From contig CM026427.1 in assembly GCA_014871385.1 (NCBI GenBank), forward strand, positions 4,782,988 through 4,846,987: a stretch of 64,000 nt of DNA, read 5' to 3'. The notes under the pieces are model-generated. The model was not told where the DNA came from. It saw nothing but the letters and a program-made list of their open reading frames with translations, and ran no database searches. This DNA comes from Ceratodon purpureus. Taxonomy: Eukaryota > Streptophyta > Bryopsida > Pseudoditrichales > Ditrichaceae. The position numbers and the translations under genes are program-made. Of the stretch, positions 49,120-59,418 are shown piece after piece. How positions within the stretch are numbered: the first letter of the stretch is position 1; each line of letters starts with the position of its first letter.

Positions 49120-50752
49120 GCGGGGCCTCCAAAGAAGATGCAGGTTCCTCTAGCATCGAGGCCTGACGATGAAGTGGTTGTCCGTGTCCAGAAGCCAACC
49201 CAGGAGCCTGCAGTGAACATAGAAGGGCCTCTTCCCCCTGCTGCCGTCGGCGGGCAGCCAACGGCAGACAAGCAAACCTCATCTAACCCCTCTGCCAAGT
49301 CCAAGTTAGCTGGGAAGTCAATCGCATTCGTCACTCAGGGTGTGAAGGGCGCAACTCGGATGATTGGCCCAGATGAGAACCCTCTGGTCAAGACACGAGC
49401 ATTGAAGAGAAGTAAGACCGATGGTACTGCTCAGGATTCCTCTCTTGTGGGTAACTTATCGCGTGATTCCTCAGGGGTTTAGGAAGGGGAGGAGTCCTCT
49501 AGGAAGGGCAAATGGAAGGCTGCTTCGAAGAAGACTTCCTCCAAGAAGGGCACATCTGGGGAACAGCTCATGAGTCCCAAGAATGTGGACGCTCCAGAGG
49601 ACGTTCTGTCACCTCCGCGGGCATCCAAACGGGAGCCTAGGTTGAAGAAGCACAAAGGTGGAGGTCAGTAAATCAGGCGGTGGCCCAATCCATCTTTTAA
49701 ATGCCTGCATTGATAATTTAGTGTAGTGATCGGGCGCTAGGATTGTGTTAGATGTTTGTACTGCCAAATATGAATAAATTTTCGGTAAATGCCAAGTTGT
49801 ACGCTCTCCCTTTTTCCAAATAATGTTGCTTGCAAGTCGACTGTCCGCCGACCGTCATCCTAACCGTCACGTTTGTCCTCTGCTTCGTTTTCTGTCACTC
49901 CAGAGTCCGCGGACAAAGAAGTCCATGGAAAACTTCGCGAAGAGAGACCCAGTGCAGTTCTGGAGCAGGGACCTCCACCTCTGAATCCACTTCACATAGC
50001 CCCGGAACAGGCTGGTTCTCAGGTACACGATCCAGTGCTGAAGTACTTTCTGGTTCTGGATATTAACGGCCTGCTATTAGTCCAGACGAAGCAGGGCACT
50101 AGGTGGAATACTAAACTTAGACCGGGTTTAGAGAAGTTCCTAGAGTTCTGCCTGGACAATTTCGAAGTGGTCTTCTGGAGCTGCGTTCAGGAAAAGAGGT
50201 TCGAGATTCTATGGACAGTGTTGCAGCAGCCCTGTCCTCGTCTTGATGCCGAAGTGCACTACAAGTTCGACCAGAGTTTCTGCGAGACTTGCGTTCATAA
50301 GGCTGGTTGGTAGGGAGTTTTATTTGAAGAGACTCCAGACCCTCTTTGACCTCGATGACGGGCTGAAGGGGACGGGGGCGTCTTCAATTAACACTCTCTT
50401 GGTTGATGATTCCCCTTATAAGAATGTCGCAAACATTCCTTGGAACGCTGTGCACCCTACACCATATACCTTCGTTTTGAAGGAGTCGGAAAATAAGAGG
50501 AATTATCTGGTTGGCTAATTGATTCCTTGGCTTACCAGTTTGAAAGAATCTAAACTCCCCGTGCCCGAGTACTGCCAGAAACACTCCGAATTCGGTCAGC
50601 GTTGTCTGTTTCCGGGGATGAAGCTTATAGTCTCTTCTCTCCACACATTGATTGCCCTAAACGAAAGAGAACATAGTAGATGTAGAAACTGTTTTAGAGA
50701 ACATGCACATGATTCAGTCGGCTGCCCGCCGATGGGATCTTCATGTATTTAG
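49120..50752 (+). pseudogene. gene A, 3' part: basic region plus FCP1/NLI-like HAD domain (copy 1), damaged
   Basis: The frame interrupted at 33399 resumes here (AGPPKKMQVPLASRPDD). Exon 49120-49663 contains VGGQPT encoded by a 17-nt palindrome at 49246, an in-frame TAG at 49480, and a Lys-rich stretch. A GTCAGT donor at 49664 and CACTCCAG acceptor before 49904 join in phase to ESADKEVHGK. Then YFLVLDINGLL, RPGLEKFLEFC, FEVVFWS and NTLLVDDSPYKN mark an FCP1/NLI-type HAD domain; the usual DxDxT motif is DxNGL, so the second Asp is lost. A frameshift near 50300 and TAA at 50516 break it. Coding homology to copy 2 continues through the TAA. The end lies near a palindrome (50717) and AATAAA at 50765. 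Confidence 0.65.
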
Positions 50753-50764
50753 ACTTTTACAGTA

Positions 50765-50770
50765 AATAAA
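50765..50770 (+). terminator. AATAAA polyadenylation signal
   Basis: AATAAA lies 13 bases after the last stop of gene A's 3' part and is followed by a T-rich stretch, as expected for a plant 3' end. It suggests that copies 2 and 3 downstream are separate transcription units or need read-through. Confidence 0.45.
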
Positions 50771-50935
50771 GTTTTCCTCCTTTTAAATATATGAGAACAG
50801 AACTCAGTGTCGAGATTGTGTATTCTGTCGTGGGTGTCTTATTGTATCTCCTATTGTACACTAGAGCAAGTATGAATTGTGAGCACGCGATTGATCACCC
50901 ATGTTTTCTTGGAATTTGTCTTTTATTGTTCAGGA

Positions 50936-52031
50936 GTCACTGGAGGATGACGCTGAAATTGAAGTGCACCAGGGACCTTCCCTTCTTAGTACGCTCTTGG
51001 AGCAGTACCCAACATCTCCTGATGGTGATGCTCACAGAGAAGAGTCTCCGGGAGCGGAAGCCGAGAATGAAAGTGATGGGGAGGACGAGTACAACTATCC
51101 AGTCGGCGGGCCGCCGACCCTGTCTACTGCACATAGCTCTGGCCGGTGTGCTATGGCTTCCACCTCGTTCGTCGAGACCAACGTTGCGATCCCGCGCACC
51201 GGTTCCCCGCGCGATGATTCCGTCAGTGTCAGCACTGATATTATTGCGCGTAATATTGAGGTACCTCTCCAACGATACTACCTTGTCTTTGACATTAAGG
51301 GATTGCTCATCGCGGAGCACCACGGGTATATTGGTGATGACTTGAAGACAAAAATTCATATCCGGGCTAGACCAGGACTTCTTTCATTTCTAGAGTTCTG
51401 CACGGCGAATTTCGAGGTAGTCTTTTGGTCCACGGTTTCTAAAAAGAATCTCGATCGTCACTTCCAGAAGTTGTTAGCTATTCATCCTTTGCTCAAGAGC
51501 AATTACAGACGCCTTCCAGGATACTGGTGTGATATCTCAACAAGAAATAATTCGAATGGAAAACGGGAGTACTTGTTGAAGCGTCTGGATAGACTTTTCT
51601 GCGACACTAGGCTACTGGCTCGATCAGGTGCCAATGTCCAGAATACCCTACTGGTAGACGACTGGCCTTATAGGAATGTACGTAATCATCCATTTAGCGC
51701 TGTCCATCCTAATTCTTTTGTCTGGGACTCTGTAGAGTGCAAAGAACCTCAACCTACCCCCAATCCCTTTTTAACTAGGGTAGTTACACCATTCCTTGCA
51801 GGACTTAAGTAGTCTGGATTGGATGTCCAGGAGTATTGTAGGAAGAATTCTAGCGTGGGGAAGCCACGTCTTTTTCCAGAATCTCGCGAATACCAGAAGT
51901 ATAGGGAGGTTATTCCTTCTCATGCATGCGGGTTTGACGTCCCGGGTAATCCTGGATCTTGGTTTGTGAATTTACCTTGTCCTCCGGAGGCCCCTGGTAG
52001 TTCCATCGTCGGCGGGCAGCCGACTGATTAG
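50936..52031 (+). pseudogene. FCP1/NLI-like HAD domain protein, copy 2
   Basis: The exon begins after a TTGTTCAG acceptor with ESLEDDAEIEV. An acidic, disordered N-terminal region includes VGGPPT from a palindrome (51102). The HAD domain has YYLVFDIKGLL (first Asp kept, second replaced by Lys), RPGLLSFLEFC, FEVVFWST, KREYLLKRLDRLF and NTLLVDDWPYRNV. An in-frame TAG at 51810 interrupts a tail that is clearly homologous to copy 1 on both sides (VQEYCRKNS here, VPEYCQKHS there). The frame ends at TGA 52029-52031, directly after palindrome 52008, which encodes VGGQPTD. Probable role if expressed: pseudophosphatase or CTD-type phosphoprotein binder (inference). Confidence 0.6.
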
Positions 52032-52340
52032 AGCCCATACCAGCGGCGCCACTTGTTTTAAAAATCACATATGATACTCTACACTCTTTAGTTTAATACG
52101 CTAAGACTGTTCCCTTTCTGAACTTCCCTGCACCACACATTTGTTTCCAGTGCTGCAATTCGGTACTTCTTTTTGTGGATGCATGCATGACATTTCCCTT
52201 GCTGCACATTTACCTTTGAGGTTTCTTCAATGCATCGTTTTGTCGGCGGGTCGCCGACGACTTTGAATATAGTCCATTTCTTTCATATACTTCGTCATGT
52301 TCCTTGATTTCCTTCATTGATTGCATTTCATATTCTTCAG

Positions 52341-53018
52341 GGTTCCTCGTTTTATTTCAAATGCCTTCACGGTCCACCCCATCATGTCAAGAAATGTATT
52401 GTCCTATGCGTCAATGGCCTTCTCTGCTATGTGGATCCCAGGATAGAGGCTTTGCCATGGGATACGCATCGAAATGTAGTGAAGCGCCCAGGTTTGAAGA
52501 AGCTTTTCGACATGCTTTTCTTGCATTTCGATGTTGGTCTGTGGTCGAAGATGCCCTTGAGAGAACTGAAGCCTTTACTCACACATATTCTGCCGGCCGG
52601 TGTAATGGAGAGGCTGTCCTTCGTGTATAGCAGAAGTGACCTTATCGACCGGGAGAATTTCCCCTGGAGTTATAAGACGTTAGGTCAAGTTTGCTCCAAG
52701 GTACAGTCTCGTAACGTCTGCAAACTAGATCAGGTGCTATTTGTGGATGTTGACCCGAGGTCATTGAGGAGGACACCAAACTGTATGTGCTACATTCCTT
52801 GGCCTTTTCAGGGTCATCTAAACTTTTCGAACGATGACGGCGTTAGACCTAACATTGCTACAGATATCCTTCCTCTGGTTTATCCCTTGCACAAGTTTGG
52901 ATCTGTACCGGAGTATATGGCGCAGGCGTGTAGGCCAGGGCAAGTGCACTGGGCAATTGAAGCTGCGAGAAAGTTTGGACGTGCACGAGTGGACTGGACT
53001 GAAGTTTGCTGGGACTGA
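52341..53018 (+). CDS. FCP1/NLI-like HAD domain protein, copy 3, diverged
   Basis: The exon begins after a TTCTTCAG acceptor (GSSFYFKCLHG) and runs to TGA 53018 without internal stops, about 225 aa. It is recognisable by order: KKCIVLCVNGLLCY (both catalytic Asp positions lost), RPGLKKLFDMLFLHFDVGLWSK, and LDQVLFVDVDPRSLRR. It is the most diverged of the three tandem copies. No start codon is obvious, so it is probably a 3' exon or fragment. Confidence 0.5.
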   Translation, partial: GSSFYFKCLHGPPHHVKKCIVLCVNGLLCYVDPRIEALPWDTHRNVVKRPGLKKLFDMLFLHFDVGLWSKMPLRELKPLLTHILPAGVMERLSFVYSRSDLIDRENFPWSYKTLGQVCSKVQSRNVCKLDQVLFVDVDPRSLRRTPNCMCYIPWPFQGHLNFSNDDGVRPNIATDILPLVYPLHKFGSVPEYMAQACRPGQVHWAIEAARKFGRARVDWTEVCWD

Positions 53019-53322
53019 GTTAGGCGGACTTTCTCGCCTACAACTTGCACTTCTTCCCTCCTCCTGACCAACAGAACACCTTCCATCGGCTGCCCGCCGA
53101 CTTGGTCGACCCGTTTGTGCGGCCTTCGAATATATGATTTACTCATTGACCTTACGGCTATGCTTTCAGGGAAATAGTTCCCCGAGTAGGTTATAATGTG
53201 ATAGGATTTACGTCAACTTGGTACATAGTGGTGGGTGTAGACGTAATGTTGTAGGACTTAATGACTCAAAGTGCTACGGGACTAGTTACTTTAGCGTGTT
53301 CTCTTATCGGCGGGTCGCCGAC

Positions 53323-56239
53323 TCTGTATTGTACATTTCATTACTTGAATCAACATGATATTCTTTAAAGTATTCATTGTAACTCTTATTCTGCATCATA
53401 TGTCGCAATCTTCGGGTTCATATATCCATCACTGGCAAATTCCGCCCATGCACATCTCGATGTCCAGTTTTGCATTCTATATTCTGTGGTATTCATGTAC
53501 AATGACAGTGTTCATCTGTGGTCTCCATCCATTGGCGGTCCGCTGAGTTCGCATTGGTCATTTTTGAATTCTGGAATTTTATTTGTCCAGAATTACCTAA
53601 ATATCCCTTTCCCCCTCCCCCCTCCCTTTCCGCCCATCATCTTGGGACTCCTCCGACGTCTTCTTTTCTTCTGTATTTTATTATTTAATTTCCAATCTAC
53701 TTCTAAATGGTGATTTTTAAGTTTTGCACCGAGAAACATTTGTCCATTGAGGCACAGAAATTGTCAAATTAAGGCCGAGTCATTTTACCATCCAACACAA
53801 ATTAATTGCTTAACATTTTTTTAGAATTTAGTATTTATTTTATAATCTAATTACATCAAACAACAATTCACCTAACTAATTATCTAAGCCTAAACTCTAC
53901 CTTTTTAACAAAAATAATTAGTAAGGGCTAACAACTAGGTGTTTAAGACCCCTACACATAATGATAGTAGATAGGAGTTTTAAACTTTGCACCATTATTT
54001 CCAAAAATATTGTGCTATTTTTAAATGATTATATTACAAAGTGTGATACAAAGGAATTCTAGCATAATATTTTTTTTTGAATGAATTAGTTCCTTAAGAA
54101 AATTGACCATAACCTTAATCAAGCATATTTAACTCTTAAAGTTCCTTCTTGATTTTGAAGATAAAAGAATAACCTAGTTTGTCTTTGAATGTATTCAAGT
54201 GGAAATTGTTTTTTATTTTATTTGAAATTCTATCATTTCAAGACAAAATTTATCATAAAAATATGCAAATTCATCAAATTGTATGAGAACTTTAAGTTAT
54301 GCTTTTAACTAAGGTAAGCTATCAAGAGCATGATTTACAACTAGTACGGTATCTAGCTGTATTTTTACATTGCAACGATATTGTTGTATATAACATATAA
54401 ATGGCTAAAGCCATAGTTGTATAGTATAATCTAAAGATCAATCTAGGTGGTTTCTAGTGTTTACAAGTATGTAGCATCTAAATTATTTATTGTTCACTAA
54501 TAGTACTATGTGAAGTTTCCAAACCACAATACAGTCTAATATGTGATTTGGGTGTATTGATTTTGGACATGCCAAAAATAAATCTATGCACTTGTCTATT
54601 CTTTGTGGCTTGCATGGTGTACAATTGACGTTTAAATGTTGATTGAACCTGCAACATGTGTGTTTTTGGCATTTTTCATATTTTTTCTGTTTCTAAAGTC
54701 AGAAGTAATGTAATTTGTAAGTTTGAGATGCATGGGTTTTTCCAAAATCATTGGTGTTTTCATTAAGTTTAGGTATTTAAGTTAACTTATTAAATTTTAT
54801 CATTGGCCCTCTCCACAGAGCTATGTTAGGTTTACAACTTTATGCTTGAAAAAGTTCACCGTCCCTTTGGATGCTCTAATTTTTTGAGGCCTTTACAAAC
54901 AACTCTACCACTCTCCACTTGAATTTTTAGTGAGGGCAATCAAATTTACTTCAGAGTTTTCTCATATAAATCATGTTTACGGTACCCTTGATGAAAACAC
55001 TGTTGGTAGGGGCCATTGGATATGTTTATGAGAGGATCTAGTCAGCGACAAGAGTTGGGATTGTAGTAACAAACCACCCATCTGCAAACAGATGTTCCAC
55101 TGGTTCCTCGAGGGGATGTCACATGCAACTGCAGCTGGGAATAGGTTTGTCCCCGCCTATCCACTCCCCTCATCTTGGAGAAGTTGAGGGGGCTTGAATG
55201 AACCGAGTTATTAATTATTTATGGTATTTTTATTACCATGCACAGTAGTGCTTGTAGACATTGAAGCATGGTAACGATGACTTACCCATGATCCCAGAGT
55301 TGTGTGTGAAGAGTTGGCAACTCTTGAGACGGTTGTGCATTGGAGTGTGATGCTGTTGGCTGCTCAGTGCTCACACTACACTCCAGGGTGCAAGTACCCA
55401 TCCAAGGCTTCAGATTGTTATTTCATTAATCTTGCCTGCGGGTACTCCAGCATGCGTCCATGTGCATCCAACTTTACATGTAGCTTGTATGTTTTCAGCT
55501 TGGCAGGCTGCCCAATGCCAATGGAATACATTCTTCAGGTCAGGTGCAGTTTTGAGTCAGTGGACAAGCTTCCCGAGGTTTCTTATGATGCTGTAAGGTA
55601 GAGATACCTTTACCCTTTCAACCCTAAGAGAATAAAATTTAGAGATTTTTTTTGGGATGAATTCTTTGAATAGTTAGAAATAGATAACTTTCTAATAACA
55701 GCCAATTGTGTGAATGTTGTGGTGACTTTTTTTAGCCCCTACCCCAAAAAATTTGTAATCAACTAACAGTGGAAAGTGAAGATTATCTCATGCACATGGA
55801 CGGAAAATTGAATGTTGATATGCAAAAAATTGAGCAACTATTAATAAAATTTGACATCAGTTGTCACAAATCACAAATATGGGATTCACTCATGGACCAC
55901 GATGTCATCTCCAAGAAAATATACGTAGTTCTTACACCATAGCTTCAAAGAACTTGTTCTCGTTCCTGATTTTCAAGCAAATCAACAACTCAACGAAGGT
56001 GAGTCATCATTAGTGTATTTAAAATAAGTCCTAAGTACTAAAAATACTATATCTCTCTATGTCAAATACAAGTTTGTAGAGTACAAACTGTAGTAGCATA
56101 AGTATTTCAATGAATTTACTTCCAATTATTTCTTTTGAACTTTATATTTGTTGCTTTTCAAGAATAAATCATTCAAATGAAGCAACCTTTTCAAAGTCTA
56201 TTTCAAAACTAACCATAAGGGATTGACTTTACTCTATTC

Positions 56240-56328
<89 letters not shown>

Positions 56329-57163
56329 TAAACAGTCCTTCAATGTCTTTCACACCTCAACATACATATTCATTCTAGACTTCTATACACTTTTATTGAT
56401 TCAAGGAATAGTGTATATTGAAATGATGATTTGATTTTTCCAATCTATGCGCATTCTTTATATATAAATCTAAACATCATGCTTGCACAACCAAATCTAA
56501 ATGGATTTCAAGTTATTTTATTTATAATACACCTAGTGACTACTTAATCATCACTTAAATACTAAAAGGTTAAGTAGTGCAAGCACCAAAAATGAATCAA
56601 TAGATTTTTTTAGCATGTTCCTTCAAAGACTAGTAGTAAAATATTTCTATATTTCAATTACTTATTGATTATTTTTGTGCAAAATTTATTCACGATGCTT
56701 TCTTGCCAAATCTTGTAGATCACAATATTCTTCTCCTCCAACCTATGCAAAATTGTACGGTTAAATTTAGGAATATCCATCACGTTACGTGTTAAAGTCT
56801 ACAACAATGTACAAATCCGGTCAATACACGCAAGAAACATAACACTCTACGTATTGCTTTTGGACATCTCCTTTGGTCACAACTGGTTTGGCCACTTCAA
56901 AGACCCCCATGTGGAATCAAGGACAAAAAACAAATGGGCAGACTGTTTTTCAAATAAATCTTACTCCAATGCCACAATAATGAACGTCTAGTGTCAAACG
57001 AAGGTGTTGTAATTGGCTACAACACATATACTATGGAAAAGCCACTGCCATAGGTGGGTGGAAATCTGTCTGCAAGGAATGGTATTGCAGTAAACAGTTG
57101 AACTGGCCTAGTACCATGACACACACAACTCTGTTTCTAGTGTTTGTAGCTAGTGCACAAAAA
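53323..57163. other. AT-rich spacer
   Basis: No supported gene. The outer island fades at about 53.4-53.6 kb, where GC drops sharply. A short frame at 55302-55601 has several Cys but no family I recognise. A long (AT)n microsatellite lies at about 56242-56330. Confidence 0.5.
56242..56330. repeat. (AT)n microsatellite
   Basis: About 88 bases of alternating T and A, interrupted only by two TAAATA variants. Confidence 0.98.
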
Positions 57164-57415
57164 TGGATTCCATGTTTCCCACACTCCATATATTTGTAAC
57201 CCATTTTATTGCAAAATTCAAACTTGGAAGAAAAGAAAGCCACAACTGGATTCCATGTTTCCCACACTGCGTATACTTGTAACACATTTTATTGCAAAAT
57301 TCAAACCCGGTAGAAAAAGCCACAAATGGATTCCAACATGTTTCCCACACTGCATATATTTGTAACACATTTTATCAATTGCAAAATTCAAACTCGGTAG
57401 AAAAAGCCACGATTG
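57164..57415. repeat. three tandem copies of an 80-83 bp unit
   Basis: Units start at 57164, 57247 and 57327. Each contains TGGATTCCATGTTTCCCACA, then a TTTGTAAC...CATTTTAT block and GCAAAATTCAAAC, with small indels. The sequence is non-coding in all frames that I can judge. Confidence 0.9.
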
Positions 57416-59418
57416 CAGGCAGACAGGTGCGAAAAGAGACGGTGCCCAAATGGTCCCAGCTGCACGATAACGCATGGACAAGGCTCTCCATGAAGAAGCC
57501 AGTAGCGTGTACAAATTGCTACAATGCAGCTTTAGCTTCATCAGCAAACACTGTCCACGACCAGACAAGAAACGGGGCAAAGAAATGCGGCTGAGACTTC
57601 TCTGGAAGGAAGGCACCTCAATTGTACCCACTCCCTGCGTTACTCAAGTTGTCTGAGCTGGGTGGCAGCAGAAGAGCGATCCAACTGCACAGATTCTATC
57701 AGGAAGTTAGATCCACCAGGACTCTCTGCAAAACCAGGTTACCATTCCACCTTTGATGATGGGCGGAGTGCTCATGTCCTTGAGCAACGGCAGCTTGCTG
57801 GTGAGTTGATGTGTCACATTGTTGCACTCTGTCTTATCCGTGAAGACATAATGTGCCTAGTTAGGGAGCCAAGCTAGTAGCCTGCATGACCAGTTTCACA
57901 TGCACTACTGCAAGGATGGACATCAAGCGTTGGCTCCCAATTCAAGTGTGCACCAAAATCTACAAATTATTTGTGTATACAACATGTATAACATGTATCA
58001 TTCTCCAGCCTGGTATTAGTCGATCATCAACTTTGAGCTTTTTGAATGGATGGAGAAGCCTAAGAGTATTTGATTGCTCTAGGGCGACACTGATCTCTAC
58101 AGACTCTTGATTCACGCCGGTCTTTAGGCCGTAGTTACCTTCTCGATGTGCCGCAGGCAACAGGATCGGAGAAAGCAGACAGGAAAACTGAACTCTTGGT
58201 CCAACTGAAGAGACATTGGTGGTGGTCTGAGTCGGTGGGCCATTGCCACACTGCTCTGTACCAAACAGTCATGTGGGCATGTGGGTTGCACTGAGGGGGT
58301 TGTAATCGCACGAAGTTAGATAAGATTACAACATGACAATATTGCCAACCAGGAGACTGTATTTCAAGAGGACCCACTCGTGAGACCGTTGGCATTACCC
58401 GAGCAGACACGAACACCTGCGTGGGATCTGTGTGGGATTTGTGCTAACCTACCAGTCATGAGACTAATGGCAGTTATGGTCTCCTGGTGAATGTAAACAG
58501 GGGAATCACCAGGTTCTAATCTTGGTTTACAGTAGATAGCAAAGCCATGTTCATCTTAGGATATGAAAGGAGAACAAAATTATGTGATTATCCATGCTGA
58601 AGAAAGAATTTGATCCACTGGTACTTGCAAGTTGCAACTCCGATCATGACCCCAAGAGTACCCTACTTCCGCACATCATCAGTCTGTTTCGGTGTGGTGT
58701 TTTGGTTGTAATTTATAGTTGATAGTCGTGCCAGCGTAGCATCACGAAATGTTCAGCAAGTAAGTCTGGTGTCAAGTTGACATCAAAGTTATTCCCTGTC
58801 ATTCTAATGTCATTCTTACTGGTAAAGTTGATGTCAACTTTGCATTGGAATGAGGGAAGTGCCATTCTAATGCAGGATTATTGTAGGGTTAACAATGTGA
58901 GTTTGATGTCATGTTGATGTCAATTTATCAACTATCACCTTGATGTCATTCTAGTTCTGGGTTGATTGTGTCATTTTGACATAAAACATTTATCATTTTA
59001 CCAATTGTTATTTTGGCATGCACTTCTTATTCATTTATACATACAATATTGTGTTTATTATGTTACTTTGACACAAATTGCTTAGACATCCATTTCATGC
59101 CAAAATTATGTCATTCTAAAATCAGTCATATTGGTGTAAAAATGACACCATATTGAGAACTGTTATTTTAATGCCCTCCCAATGTGAAAATATTATCATT
59201 ATGACTCAAATATTTTGCTAATATGACACAGATCCATGTAATCTTACTTGATGTCATGTTTGTGTCATTCTAATATTAATAAAAACAATGTCATTCATAC
59301 ATCATTTTAACATTCATCAATTGAATGTCATTACAATATGAAAATTTCATTATTCTGACTCAAGGAATTAAATAATCAGTAATACACAATAATTCAGTAC
59401 TACAAATCTTCTAGAGTC
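57416..59418. other. spacer with degenerate TGATGTCATT repeats
   Basis: 57416-58740 contains short frames without recognisable motifs. About 58740-59360 is a low-complexity stretch in which TTGATGTCA, TCATTCTAATG and TTATCATTT recur irregularly in both orientations. It looks like a decayed minisatellite. No gene is supported. Confidence 0.45.

Larger units (their letters stand above)
49246..53322. repeat. 17-nt interspersed palindrome family, right part
   Basis: Copies start at 49246 (GCCAAC arm), 49836, 50717, 51102, 52008, 52242, 53085 and 53306. In-frame copies encode VGGQPT (49246, 52008), VGCPPM (50717) and VGGPPT (51102); the others lie in introns or between genes. A decayed copy may be at about 53532. 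Together with the left part this makes at least 26 copies on both sides of the MULE and none inside it. Confidence 0.95.

Noticed and set aside
26153-51812. Reassigned genetic code with TAG read as glutamine
   Set aside because: Other genes in the window, including the small MULE ORF and the DUF7869-type gene, end in TAG, and frameshifts coexist with the TAGs. Decay by CHG deamination explains the pattern more simply, though it is not excluded.
22500-53400. An integrated giant-virus or phage region, suggested by ParB, methyltransferase and amber codons
   Set aside because: No capsid, packaging ATPase or polymerase genes are seen, the genes contain spliceosomal introns, and both elements carry transposase genes; the MULE also has TIRs and a target duplication.
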